Assembly: GCA_034933685.1 (NCBI GenBank) | Contig: JAYFNB010000020.1 | Coordinates: forward strand, 38,000 to 101,999 | Source of the DNA: UBA8514 sp034933685 | Lineage (GTDB): Bacteria; Bacillota; Clostridia; Lachnospirales; Anaerotignaceae | Length of the DNA: 64,000 bases | Direction of reading: 5' to 3' | Shown here: positions 8,278-15,993 of the stretch, one piece after another | Layout of the letters: every line of letters begins with the position of its first letter | Position numbering within the stretch: position 1 is the first letter of the stretch | Notes under the pieces: model-generated | What the model saw: only the letters and a program-made list of their open reading frames with translations | Database searches by the model: none | What the model was told of the DNA's origin: nothing | Position numbers and translations under genes: made by a program

Positions 8278-8776
8278 ATTCAATTCTTTTAAAAAAGCTG
8301 TCTAATTGTTTAACTTTATTACTTTGGAAATAAACAGTTCTAATGCTGGTAGCATGATTGATTGCAATATCACACTTTTTTTCACAAACTAGTTCTCTAT
8401 TTTTATTTGTCTCCATAATTGTTCCATGGGGAAACTGCGGCGGTCCATAAATAACATACAATTTAAGCTTTGAGTTGCCTATATTACTAACAATATGCCA
8501 AATTCCAGCAGGTATCATAATTGCATAACCTTCAGATACTCTTACTCTAAAACTTAAGTTATTTTTATCCTCACCTGTTTCCACAACTCCTTGACCTTCT
8601 TGAATTCGTATGAAATGGTCTGTATCGTGAATTTCTAACTCGGATTTCTGCCCACCTTCCATGCTCATTAAAACAACCTGCATATTTTCTCCCGTCCACA
8701 AAGCCGAACGATAGTTACTATTTTGTCCAGCCTCCCAGTCGATTTTAATTACAAACGGCTCTGGCCCATAATCCAT
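8276..8776 (-). CDS. Cupin-domain protein (mannose-6-phosphate isomerase-like)
   Basis: 166 residues from the ATG at 8776, nine nt after AGGA; the ATG at 8785 touches that site and is less likely. The first 110 residues form one small cupin barrel: motif 1 covers EIHDTDHFIRIQEGQG and motif 2 covers GYAIMIPAGIWHIVSN, which supply the metal-binding histidines. About 50 further residues carry a Cys-X3-Cys pair (CEKKC) and no known domain. Substrate and reaction are unknown; stand-alone cupins of this type are usually metal-binding enzymes or sugar-phosphate binding proteins. Convergent with cspA and sharing its terminator. Confidence 0.82.
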   Translation of the reverse strand: MDYGPEPFVIKIDWEAGQNSNYRSALWTGENMQVVLMSMEGGQKSELEIHDTDHFIRIQEGQGVVETGEDKNNLSFRVRVSEGYAIMIPAGIWHIVSNIGNSKLKLYVIYGPPQFPHGTIMETNKNRELVCEKKCDIAINHATSIRTVYFQSNKVKQLDSFFKRIE

Positions 8777-8958
8777 AATGTTCATTCCTCTTTAAGGTGT
8801 TATTTTATTTTATCCTATTCTATTTATTTGTAGAATGTGAACAAAACTCTCTTCGAAGCAACAATGAATAATCACAAACTGTTGTTTACCGTATTACCAA
8901 CTTCATTTTTTACATTACTTTATCTCTCAAAATTCTTTATTTTCTCAAATCTCACATC

Positions 8959-8987
8959 TTGAAATTTTTATTAAAATATTGTATAAT
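8959..8987 (+). promoter_or_regulatory. Promoter of tRNA-Pro
   Basis: -35 TTGAAA (8959-8964), 17-bp spacer, -10 TATAAT (8982-8987), ending 13 bp before the tRNA. Confidence 0.8.
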
Positions 8988-9000
8988 AATTCCCAGTTGT

Positions 9001-9075
9001 CGGGGCATAGCGCAGCTTGGTTAGCGCGCATGACTGGGGGTCATGAGGTCGCAGGTTCGAATCCTGTTGCCCCGA
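9001..9075 (+). tRNA. tRNA-Pro (anticodon GGG)
   Basis: Full cloverleaf: acceptor CGGGGCA pairs with TGCCCCG, D arm GCGC...GCGC, anticodon stem CATGA/TCATG around loop CTGGGGG, T arm GCAGG-TTCGAAT-CCTGT, discriminator A at 9075. CCA is not encoded. It is a single-gene unit with its own promoter. Confidence 0.97.
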
Positions 9076-9122
9076 TTTTTCTCATAACAATAATTTCTGT
9101 ACCTAGTTTTATTTAATTATTG

Positions 9123-9155
9123 AGGCGCTGATTTATTCTAATCATCGCCTTTTTG
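9123..9155 (+). terminator. Terminator downstream of tRNA-Pro
   Basis: AGGCG-C-TGATT (9123-9133) pairs with AATCA-T-CGCCT (9140-9150) with one internal mismatch, followed by TTTTTGCC. It lies between the tRNA and the convergent DJ-1 family gene, and could serve both. Confidence 0.65.
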
Positions 9156-9172
9156 CCTTAAATCACATTGTA

Positions 9173-9724
9173 TTAAAAATTATATACAATACTTTTTCTA
9201 ACTTCCTCTGCCGTATTTTCGTCTTCAAGCATTTCAATTATGGCAAGGCTAAATGCTATAGCAGTTCCAATGCCCCTGGATGTAATTACGTTACCATCTA
9301 CAGATACTAATCCATCCTCAATCTGTGCACCTTCAAGGTATTCTTCCATTCCAGGATAACAACAAGCCTTTTTCCCTCTTAAAATACCCAGTTTGCCCAA
9401 AACCATAGGTGCAGCACAAATAGCAGCCACAAGCTTGCCCTTACTGTTAAAATCACATAGTGCTTTGCATAAGCCTCTATGCTCCATAAGATTATTTGTT
9501 CCAGGCATTCCACCAGGAAGAATAAGTCCATCAAAATTTGCAATTATTTTTTCATTAAACAATATGTCTGTCCTAATTTCAATGTCTGAACGTCCAATTA
9601 CATTCAAACATTCACTAACAGCAACCATTTTAACATCAATTCCGCCCCTGCGGCATAAGTCAACAACAGTAAGTGCTTCAACTTCTTCAAACCCATTGGC
9701 AAAAAACACACCAATTTTTTTCAT
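9173..9724 (-). CDS. DJ-1/PfpI family protein (DJ-1 branch)
   Basis: 183 residues from the ATG at 9724, preceded by GGAGG nine nt upstream; the longer frame to 9763 lacks a ribosome-binding site. The flavodoxin-like fold is evident: MKKIGVFFANGFEEVEA at the start (conserved Glu in FEEVEA), LILPGGMPG around residue 68-75, and the nucleophile elbow AAICAAP with Cys103. DJ-1 relatives act as glyoxalase III-type or deglycase-like stress proteins; the sequence shows the conserved Cys and Glu but not the actual activity. Single gene, convergent with tRNA-Pro and divergent from the CYTH gene. Confidence 0.9.
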   Translation of the reverse strand: MKKIGVFFANGFEEVEALTVVDLCRRGGIDVKMVAVSECLNVIGRSDIEIRTDILFNEKIIANFDGLILPGGMPGTNNLMEHRGLCKALCDFNSKGKLVAAICAAPMVLGKLGILRGKKACCYPGMEEYLEGAQIEDGLVSVDGNVITSRGIGTAIAFSLAIIEMLEDENTAEEVRKSIVYNF

Positions 9725-9803
9725 AAAATTTTCCTCCACAAACTTATTATTTTTTGATTTCATTATATCTAAACTTTAATGCTAAAACAATGCAATTATT
9801 TCT

Positions 9804-9811
9804 GCTATAAT
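9804..9811 (+). promoter_or_regulatory. Extended -10 promoter of the CYTH gene
   Basis: TG-C-TATAAT: a perfect -10 (9806-9811) with the TGn extension and no good -35 box, about 22 bp before the start codon. Confidence 0.55.
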
Positions 9812-9833
9812 ATATTAAAACTGGAGGTGCAAC

Positions 9834-10289
9834 ATGGAAATAGAAAAAAAATATCTTAATTCATCAATACCATTTTCTTTAGACTGCTTCAAATCAAAAA
9901 AAATCTCTCAATGTTACATATCCGTCGACCCAACCATACGTCTTCGCCAAAGTGATAGCCACTATATTCTTACAGTTAAGGGAAATGGTTTAATTTGTCG
10001 TGAAGAATTTGAACTTTCTCTAACCAAAGAACAGTATGAAAAACTGCTCTTAAAGGCAGAAACTCCAATTTTGGAAAAAACAAGATATTTTGTGCCAATT
10101 GAAAATAATCTTACAGCAGAGGTTGATGTTTATCACGGAAGTTTGCAAAGTCTCATTACAGTTGAAGTTGAATTTGAGTCTATGGAGAGTGCTTTATTCT
10201 TTACACCTCCACAGTGGTTTGGAATTGATATTTCTTCCGACTTTAGGTATGCAAATTCCAATCTTTGCATTCATGGTATGCCAAAATAA
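9834..10289 (+). CDS. CYTH-domain protein (triphosphate tunnel metalloenzyme family)
   Basis: 151 residues. The family signature EIEKKY is at residues 2-7; the tunnel-lining charged strands follow as TIRLRQ, ILTVKGNG, CREEFEL, TAEVDVY and ITVEVEFES. These enzymes use a beta-tunnel full of Lys, Arg and Glu to hydrolyse or cyclise triphosphates (thiamine triphosphatase, tripolyphosphatase or CyaB-type cyclase). GGAGGTG lies six to eight nt before the ATG. It is a one-gene unit with a terminator at 10321-10363, upstream of spo0A. Which triphosphate is used cannot be told; tripolyphosphatase activity is common in bacterial members. Confidence 0.85.
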   Translation: MEIEKKYLNSSIPFSLDCFKSKKISQCYISVDPTIRLRQSDSHYILTVKGNGLICREEFELSLTKEQYEKLLLKAETPILEKTRYFVPIENNLTAEVDVYHGSLQSLITVEVEFESMESALFFTPPQWFGIDISSDFRYANSNLCIHGMPK

Positions 10290-10320
10290 TTACGCCTAAA
10301 ACAATTTTTAAAAAATATAG

Positions 10321-10363
10321 AGTAGTTGCTATGCACAGTTTTTACTGTTTTGCAACTACTTTT
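10321..10363 (+). terminator. Terminator of the CYTH gene
   Basis: AGTAGTTGC (10321-10329) pairs with GCAACTACT (10352-10360), then TTT; the 22-nt loop can fold a small inner helix (CAGTTTTTACTG). Confidence 0.75.
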
Positions 10364-10423
10364 CTCATCCTTCTTATTTTATTTTCTACTATTAATTCCC
10401 AAATATAACTGTTATCATCCACG

Positions 10424-10431
10424 TTTCGACA
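10424..10431 (-). promoter_or_regulatory. Candidate 0A box (Spo0A binding site)
   Basis: Reads TGTCGAAA on the minus strand, matching the 0A-box core TGTCGAA. Located about 145 bp upstream of the -35 element of spo0A, which suggests autoregulation. Confidence 0.55.
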
Positions 10432-10463
10432 CATTTATTCTTATGCTACAGCGTTTTTCATAA

Positions 10464-10472
10464 TTTGTCAAA
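10464..10472 (+). promoter_or_regulatory. Candidate 0A box (Spo0A binding site)
   Basis: TTTGTCAAA, a full match to TTTGTCRAA, 33 bp from the other 0A box and in the opposite orientation. Confidence 0.55.
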
Positions 10473-10574
10473 TTGATATTACCTATTCGGGTTTTCTTCA
10501 CGTCTTCTTACCCATTTAGCATTATTTTGCAGAAATTTAGAAAAATTTTCCATTTTTTTCATGTACTCTGCTTA

Positions 10575-10603
10575 TTGCAAAATAACAGCCGACCATCTAT
10601 AAT
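10575..10603 (+). promoter_or_regulatory. Sigma-A promoter of spo0A
   Basis: -35 TTGCAA (10575-10580), 17-bp spacer, -10 TATAAT (10598-10603); leader of about 77 nt. Confidence 0.7.
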
Positions 10604-10686
10604 ATAACACATTAGGAAATATTTACCAATTATAGTTAACAAATGGTATTTTACTTCTAAAAATAAAAATATCTGGAGGGATTATT

Positions 10687-11496
10687 TTGAATCAAAATAG
10701 GATAAAAGTGTTAATAGCCGATGATAACAAGGATTTTTGCGACGTATTAAAAAGCTACTTGGGTAATAAGGAGGACTTGGAGGTTGTTGCTGTGGCATAC
10801 GACGGAACAGATGCCTTTAACAAAATTGTTGAAACTCATCCTGACATAGCACTTATTGATAGCATTATGCCACGTCTTGATGGATTAGGCCTTTTGGATA
10901 AAATTAACCAAAGCCAGCTTGCTAAACGCCCAATTTCAATATTCTTTTCTTCATCAAGCCAAGAAAAGATTTCTCAGCGTGCATTTGAACTTGGCGCAGA
11001 CTATTACATAGTGAAACCATTTGATATGGATTCGCTTGTTAACAGAATCCGTCAATTTAAAAACCATATACAGCCATCCAACACAACTTCAATAATGGCT
11101 GCAAAAGCAGTAGAAAATGTAAAAAAAGATTTTTGTAATGCATACAACTTAGAAACAAAGGTAACAAACATTTTGCACGAAATAGGTGTACCAGCCCATA
11201 TCCGTGGCTACCACTATATGCGTGAAGCAATTATAATGAGTGTTAACGACATGGATGTATTAAATTACATAACAAAAGAGCTTTATCCATCCATTGCGAA
11301 AAAATGTAATACAACTCCATCTCGCGTAGAACGTGCTATTCGTCATGCCATTGAAGTTGCATGGAATAGAGGTAAAATTGAAGCAATTGACACACTTTTT
11401 GGCTACACAATAAATAACCACAAAGGTAAGCCTACTAACAGTGAATTTATTGCTTTAATTGCAGACAGACTTAGACTTGAGCAAAAGGCAAGTTAA
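10687..11496 (+). CDS. spo0A: Sporulation master regulator Spo0A
   Basis: 269 residues. The start is TTG, six nt after CTGGAGGG. Residues 1-125 are a response-regulator receiver: acidic pair Asp12-Asp13, phospho-acceptor Asp58 in LIDSIMP, and the conserved Lys in YYIVKPFD. The C-terminal DNA-binding domain (about 155-269) carries the near-invariant recognition helix SRVERAIRHAIEVAW. Phosphorylated Spo0A binds 0A boxes and commits the cell to sporulation. Two points are unusual: the receiver switch region, usually MLTAFGQ, is FFSSSSQ here, and the protein has IRGYHYMREAI where most have HIKGYLYLREAI. Many clostridia have spoIVB next door; here it is flanked by a CYTH gene and Xre regulators. 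Confidence 0.96.
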   Translation: MNQNRIKVLIADDNKDFCDVLKSYLGNKEDLEVVAVAYDGTDAFNKIVETHPDIALIDSIMPRLDGLGLLDKINQSQLAKRPISIFFSSSSQEKISQRAFELGADYYIVKPFDMDSLVNRIRQFKNHIQPSNTTSIMAAKAVENVKKDFCNAYNLETKVTNILHEIGVPAHIRGYHYMREAIIMSVNDMDVLNYITKELYPSIAKKCNTTPSRVERAIRHAIEVAWNRGKIEAIDTLFGYTINNHKGKPTNSEFIALIADRLRLEQKAS

Positions 11497-11610
11497 TTGG
11501 TTGATTTTGTTAAGTGTTTAGATAAAATGCAAACCAATGAACAGTTTTATTAATACGCTTTCAGCAAACTAATATATCTCTAAACCAGTTAGTCTTAAAA
11601 ATGTCACACT

Positions 11611-11660
11611 AACTTCCCAATTGTTTGGATGGATAATCCATATTATTGGGAAGTTATTTT
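11611..11660 (+). terminator. Terminator of spo0A
   Basis: AACTTCCCAAT (11611-11621) pairs with ATTGGGAAGTT (11645-11655), then ATTTTTATG; the loop holds an extra GGAT/ATCC helix. Confidence 0.85.
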
Positions 11661-11783
11661 TATGTTTATTTTATAATTATTTATTCCATTATATAACAGA
11701 CTATAAATTTAGTAAACTTTAAGAATATTTATATATTTAAAGTTGATTTTATTGTAATACCATAAATGCAGGTGGTGATATAT

Positions 11784-12089
11784 GTGCTTTATTTTGGTAC
11801 AAAACTTCGTAAATTAAGAAAAGAAAATGAACTTACACAACAGCAATTAGCAGATAAATTAAACGTTACAAAAGGTACTGTGTCTGCCTACGAAACCAAT
11901 GCAAAATATCCATCTATAGAGGTTTTGATTAAAATTACTAACGTATTTAATATTTCTGCTGATTATCTTTTGGGCTTATCAGAAACAAGTAAATTCGAAA
12001 ACTCTAAACTCACAGATGAACAGAATTTTCTTATAACTGAACTTGTAAAACAATTTGTACACCTGAATAACATAACAAGAAAAATGTAA
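11784..12089 (+). CDS. Xre-family helix-turn-helix regulator (first of two)
   Basis: 101 residues from a GTG start at 11784, chosen because AGGTGG (11770-11775) is eight nt upstream and the resulting FGTKLRKLRKEN is how such proteins normally begin; the ATG at 11766 lies before that site. An N-terminal HTH_3 domain (residues 4-62) shows ELTQQQLADKLNVTKGTVSAYE and ISADYLLG, the SinR/Xre pattern. The remaining 35 residues are helical without a known domain. No operon partner; target unknown. Confidence 0.88.
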   Translation: MLYFGTKLRKLRKENELTQQQLADKLNVTKGTVSAYETNAKYPSIEVLIKITNVFNISADYLLGLSETSKFENSKLTDEQNFLITELVKQFVHLNNITRKM

Positions 12090-12273
12090 TATTTTTATAG
12101 GAATGAGTAAAATTATATTGGACATTAACCTTTTCACAATACTGTTCTTTCATCGTACTTGAAAAAGTATTCTTTTAAAGACTATAAATCTATTTTCAGC
12201 TTTTGTCAATTATAAATATCGTTTTGATAATGCAATATCATTGTGGATATACTACCCTAAAAAGGGTGATAAA

Positions 12274-12573
12274 ATGATAGCTGATAGAATTAAGCAGTTA
12301 AGAGAAAATACAGGTATGACACAATCAGAATTAGCAAAAAAATTGACTATTACACGTTCCAGTGTAAACGCTTGGGAACAGGGTATATCCGTGCCAAGCA
12401 CACAATTTATAATAGAATTAGCAAATATTTTCAAGGTTTCTACCGATTATTTATTGTGCGTTGATAACTCAGCAACAATTAACATAAACGGTTTATCTGA
12501 AAAAGATATAACTATTATTCATGAATTGATAGAACATTTAAGAGCTTTGAATGTTAGAAACAAGTATAAATAA
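12274..12573 (+). CDS. Xre-family helix-turn-helix regulator (second of two)
   Basis: 99 residues from the ATG at 12274, preceded by AAAGGGTG; the upstream in-frame TTG at 12241 has no ribosome-binding site. HTH_3 domain (residues 1-64): IKQLRENTGMTQSELAKKL, SRS-like SSVNAWEQG, VSTDYLLC. It resembles its neighbour at 11784 in length and layout but differs in most positions, so it is an old paralogue at best. The short C-terminal helix may mediate dimerisation, as in SinR. Ends at a strong terminator. Confidence 0.88.
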   Translation: MIADRIKQLRENTGMTQSELAKKLTITRSSVNAWEQGISVPSTQFIIELANIFKVSTDYLLCVDNSATININGLSEKDITIIHELIEHLRALNVRNKYK

Positions 12574-12582
12574 AACGACTAA

Positions 12583-12621
12583 AGTTGTTGGCATTATAAT
12601 CATGTCAACAACTATTTTTTT
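12583..12621 (+). terminator. Terminator of the second Xre gene
   Basis: AGTTGTTG (12583-12590) pairs with CAACAACT (12606-12613), followed by ATTTTTTTG. Confidence 0.85.
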
Positions 12622-12657
12622 GAGCCTATTCCCGTTTCTTTCATTAAATTTTCATAC

Positions 12658-12683
12658 AAAAAAACGGGGCAACTAATGCCCCG
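12658..12683 (-). terminator. Terminator of the acyl-CoA dehydrogenase gene
   Basis: CGGGGC (12665-12670) pairs with GCCCCG (12678-12683); on the minus strand the arm is followed by TTTTTTTG. Confidence 0.85.
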
Positions 12684-12697
12684 CTTTACATTTACTA

Positions 12698-13837
12698 TTA
12701 TCTGAAAATTGCTCCGCTAATTATAAGCTTCTGGATTTCGTTGGTTCCTTCATAAATCTGAGTGATTTTAGCATCTCTCATCATTCTTTCTGCATGATAC
12801 TCCTTCATGTAGCCATTTCCACCAAGCATCTGAACAGCTTCTGTTGTAACCTTCATTGCAGCATCAGTACAAATTAATTTTGCTTTGGCAGCAGAAACTG
12901 AATAAGGTTTTCCGTTTGATTTATCCCAAGCAGCTTTGTAAAGCATAAATCTTGCTTGGTCAATGGCACACTCAAGCTCTGCCATTTTAAATGAAAGATA
13001 CTGGTTTTTATAAATAGGCTTGCCAAACTGCTCTCTCTGCATCATATATTTTCTTGCAATTTCAAATGCTCCTTCAGCAATACCAAGCCCCTGTGCCGCA
13101 ACACCAATTCTGCCACCATCAAGGGTTTTCATTGCAACCTTGAAGCCATCGCCCTCTTTGCCCATAAGACACTCAGCAGGAACTTCGCAGTCTGTAAATA
13201 TAGTCTCAGAAACCTGTGCAGAACGTATACCCATTTTGTTCTCAAGCTTACCAATAGAGAAACCAGGTGTTCCTTTTTTAACAAGAAATACTGAGTAACC
13301 TTTTGATTTAAGCTCTGGTTGTGTAAGTGCATATACAGCAACATAGTCCGCTAAAGGGCCATTTGTTGTAAAGCATTTTGCGCCGTTAATTATGTAGTTG
13401 TCGCCCTTCTTTATAGCAACAGTAACCGCACCACTGGCATCTGAACCTGCATTAGGCTCTGTTAAACCAAAAGCACCTAACTTACCACCTGAAAGTACAG
13501 GCTGTAAATATTCAACCTTCTGCTCTTCGCTTGCTGCATTCATAACACTTCCGCCATAAAGAGATGTTGCAACTGAATAGCTAATCCCCATTGAAGCATC
13601 CACTCTTGAAATCTCTTTAACCGCTATGGCGTAGTCGATGTAGTCTCCACCCTGTCCGCCATATTTCTCTTCATATGGCAAACCGATGAGGCCCATGTCG
13701 TTCATTTTTTTGTAGAGTTCCATAGAGTATTCTCCGGCTTCATCTCTTTGAAGTACACCAGGAAGAACCTCACCCTCTGCAAATTCCCTCACTTTCCTTT
13801 CTAACATCTGTTGCTTTTCACTTAGTTCAAAATTCAT
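12698..13837 (-). CDS. Acyl-CoA dehydrogenase (short-chain/butyryl-CoA type)
   Basis: 379 residues, the typical length of clostridial butyryl-CoA dehydrogenases. FAD and substrate motifs are complete: LTEPNAGSDASG about residue 125, FTTNGPLADY about 158, GGRIGVAAQ about 240, REQFGKPI, QMLGGNGYMKEYHAERMMRD, and the catalytic base Glu363 in QIYEGTNE. It oxidises a short-chain acyl-CoA or, in butyrate formers, reduces crotonyl-CoA with EtfAB. No etfA, etfB, thiolase or crotonase gene is next to it, so it is either part of a dispersed pathway or serves a different acyl-CoA such as those from amino-acid breakdown. GGGGGA lies seven nt before the ATG; the leader is unusually structured. Confidence 0.93.
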   Translation of the reverse strand: MNFELSEKQQMLERKVREFAEGEVLPGVLQRDEAGEYSMELYKKMNDMGLIGLPYEEKYGGQGGDYIDYAIAVKEISRVDASMGISYSVATSLYGGSVMNAASEEQKVEYLQPVLSGGKLGAFGLTEPNAGSDASGAVTVAIKKGDNYIINGAKCFTTNGPLADYVAVYALTQPELKSKGYSVFLVKKGTPGFSIGKLENKMGIRSAQVSETIFTDCEVPAECLMGKEGDGFKVAMKTLDGGRIGVAAQGLGIAEGAFEIARKYMMQREQFGKPIYKNQYLSFKMAELECAIDQARFMLYKAAWDKSNGKPYSVSAAKAKLICTDAAMKVTTEAVQMLGGNGYMKEYHAERMMRDAKITQIYEGTNEIQKLIISGAIFR

Positions 13838-14071
13838 TTTAATTCCCCCAATAATTTTTTCTCCTTGTGACAGCTTCCTTAGAAAAAAGATTTCGGCAAA
13901 TCTCTTTTCAATTATCCATCTAATTTCGGCTTTTAGATGAATTCGGCTCCTTCTTATTAAAAAGGGGTCTGCATGTACCGTGTAATTATTACTCTCCTTC
14001 GGCGTGCGGAGAAGTAAAATTTCGTATACAATATTTTTCTGTATACAAATACTTTGTATGCTAAATATTTC
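13838..14071 (-). promoter_or_regulatory. Structured leader of the acyl-CoA dehydrogenase gene with four GCCGAA motifs
   Basis: On the minus strand GCCGAA occurs four times, at 13998-14003, 13942-13947, 13925-13930 and 13892-13897. Three copies sit in hairpin loops: stem 13991-13997/14008-14015, stem CATCTAA 13917-13923 with 13933-13939, and stem AGATTT 13888-13893 with 13898-13903. Further upstream, at 14024-14061, are repeated GTATACAA elements. It matches no riboswitch class that I know. Strand and function are inference; on the plus strand the same motif reads TTCGGC. Confidence 0.45.
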
Positions 14072-14105
14072 TCAAAAAACATACTTGCCTTTCAGCAAGT
14101 ATGTT
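14072..14105 (-). terminator. Terminator of the methionine synthase operon
   Basis: AACATACTTGC (14078-14088) pairs with GCAAGTATGTT (14095-14105); the minus-strand arm continues into TTTTTTGAG. Confidence 0.88.
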
Positions 14106-14210
14106 TTTCGCATATTTCTTAAATACACGGTCTATAGTTATGTTATATACCAAACCTTGAATTTTGTCAATTGTTTTAGGTAAAAATTAACTACAACTTT
14201 TCAACTTTCT

Positions 14211-15983
14211 TCAATTTGAATCTTTTTTAAGAACATTTACAATATCGCAAACAATGTCTGCCCTACTAAACGGAGTAATTATGTACAATCCGTTGCAATA
14301 AGACATTACTTCTTTAGCAATAGATACTGACACCTCAACTGCAAGTTGTCTGCATTCCTCTGAAGTTTTATTTTCATATAACTTTATTATTTTTTCATCC
14401 ACATTTATTCCGGAAATTTCATTATTCATAAAGCAAGCATTCTTGTAACTTACCACAGGCATTATGCCAGCTAAAATCTTAGCGTCTAACTCTTTGTTTG
14501 CTTTTTTTAGATTTTCAAGTGCTTTTTCTGTCATTATGGGTTGTGTTAGAAAAACCTTTACCCCATTTTCAACTTTTTCTCTTGCAATTTTAAGCTGAAT
14601 ATCGAAATTAGGTGCATTTACATTAAGTGCCGCACAAATACCAAAGGGTGACGAAAATATTGTTTCGTTAAGGGTATCAACATATCTTGCTAACATACGC
14701 GAATTAAAGTTAAAAACGCTTTTAACTTCATCCCTCTGTGCCGATGGTATTGGGTCACCAGTAACCACCAAAACATTGTCTACCCCTTCAATATTAAGAC
14801 CCAAAAGTAATGCCTTTGTTGCATTAAGGTTTCTGTCACGGCAAGTAATATGTGGCAGAGTATCCATGTCTAACTCTCGCTTAAGCTTACATGCCAGTAA
14901 GCTAGAATCCACACGAGGTCTGCCTACAGGACAGTCTGCAATAGTAATAATGTCTGCCCCTACGTCCTTAATTTTTTTTGCATTTTCAAGAAATTTTGCT
15001 ATTTCTGTATCAACCGGAGGGTCAAGCTCTACAGCAAGCACATGCTGTCCTCTTTCCAGCTTGCTAATAAAATTATTTTCTCTTTTTAGCTTATCCATTG
15101 TTTTACCATCGGTAACCGATGAAGCAATAATTTCATCACCTGTTACCTGCATAGCTTTTAAAACAGTTTCTCTTAGATATTCTGGTGTTGTTCCACAGCA
15201 ACCACCTATTATAGCTGCACCTTGTCTAACAATATCTGCCATCTTAGAACCAAAATACTCTGGACTTGCGTCGAAAAGAGTTCTGTTGTTAACAACCGTT
15301 GGATAACCAGCGTTAGGCATAACTGAAAGGACTACATTTTTAAGCTGAAGCTCTTTTACATAGTGAAGCATATGGTATGGACCAGATACACAGTTAAGCC
15401 CCAATGCCTCCACATCTTTAACCTCAACCATTCTTCTGAAAATATCACGCCCAAAATATCCATCCCTTGTGTACCCATCTGGCTGAACCGCAAAAGAGGT
15501 TATTATAAAAGCATCTTCAACCTTTTGTCTAATGTATCTAGAAATGTTTTCCAAATATTTATCACTGCTCAAGGTTTCAAAAAGAAAATTCTTAGCACCA
15601 AGTTCAACAAAACAGTCCACTACAAACTTAAATTCATCGAATCCGTCAGCTACACCGTCTTCTTCTATTGGCCCAAGGTCTGCAAAAACAAAAACATCAT
15701 GCCCAGCGGCTCTGCATGCAATTTCATATCCTTTTTTAATTATGGTTTTCAGTAATTCTTCATCACCGCCAAAGTTAATACGGTTAGCACCAAAGGTATT
15801 GGTTTTTATTGCCTTACACCCTGCTTCAATATACTCTCTGTGTATACTGTAAACAAATTCTTCCTGCGTTAAATTTGCAAGTTCGCACTTTTCTTGTGGG
15901 TTAGTACTTTTTTTCATGAAGTATGTACCCATTGCTCCATCAAAAATAAGAAGGTGCTCTTTTAAATATTGTCTTATGTCCAC
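14211..15983 (-). CDS. Homocysteine S-methyltransferase / methylenetetrahydrofolate reductase fusion
   Basis: 590 residues with a GTG start at 15983, five nt after AGAGGTG. Residues 1-285 are a homocysteine methyltransferase barrel (LIFDGAMGT, TNTFGANR, zinc ligands in LGLNCVSG and GGCCGTTPEY). Residues about 310-590 are a MetF-type reductase with VELDPPVD, LPHITCRDRN, VLVVTGDP and LTQPI. The layout equals B. subtilis YitJ. The MetF half makes 5-methyltetrahydrofolate; the first half may pass a methyl group to homocysteine. It is third in an operon after metH, 10 bp away. Having a full MetH beside it suggests that the reductase feeds MetH and that the extra methyltransferase domain uses another donor or is a remnant with intact ligands. 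Confidence 0.93.
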   Translation of the reverse strand: MDIRQYLKEHLLIFDGAMGTYFMKKSTNPQEKCELANLTQEEFVYSIHREYIEAGCKAIKTNTFGANRINFGGDEELLKTIIKKGYEIACRAAGHDVFVFADLGPIEEDGVADGFDEFKFVVDCFVELGAKNFLFETLSSDKYLENISRYIRQKVEDAFIITSFAVQPDGYTRDGYFGRDIFRRMVEVKDVEALGLNCVSGPYHMLHYVKELQLKNVVLSVMPNAGYPTVVNNRTLFDASPEYFGSKMADIVRQGAAIIGGCCGTTPEYLRETVLKAMQVTGDEIIASSVTDGKTMDKLKRENNFISKLERGQHVLAVELDPPVDTEIAKFLENAKKIKDVGADIITIADCPVGRPRVDSSLLACKLKRELDMDTLPHITCRDRNLNATKALLLGLNIEGVDNVLVVTGDPIPSAQRDEVKSVFNFNSRMLARYVDTLNETIFSSPFGICAALNVNAPNFDIQLKIAREKVENGVKVFLTQPIMTEKALENLKKANKELDAKILAGIMPVVSYKNACFMNNEISGINVDEKIIKLYENKTSEECRQLAVEVSVSIAKEVMSYCNGLYIITPFSRADIVCDIVNVLKKDSN

Positions 15984-15993
15984 ATTAACACCT

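Larger units (their letters stand above)
10290..10686 (+). other. 397-bp region between the CYTH gene and spo0A: terminator, 0A boxes, promoter
   Basis: Contains the CYTH terminator (10321-10363), two matches to the Spo0A-binding 0A box (10424-10431 and 10464-10472), a good sigma-A promoter (10575-10603) and the spo0A ribosome-binding site CTGGAGGG (10673-10680). I found no convincing sigma-H promoter and no small gene. Confidence 0.7.

Noticed and set aside
10610..10640. Sigma-H promoter for spo0A
   Set aside because: AGGAAAT at about 10614 resembles a -35 box but no GAAT-type -10 follows at the right distance.
13838..14071. T-box, glycine, lysine or THF riboswitch
   Set aside because: The GCCGAA and GGAGAG elements briefly recall glycine and THF riboswitches, but the rest of their conserved cores is missing and no T-box TGGNACCGCG is seen.
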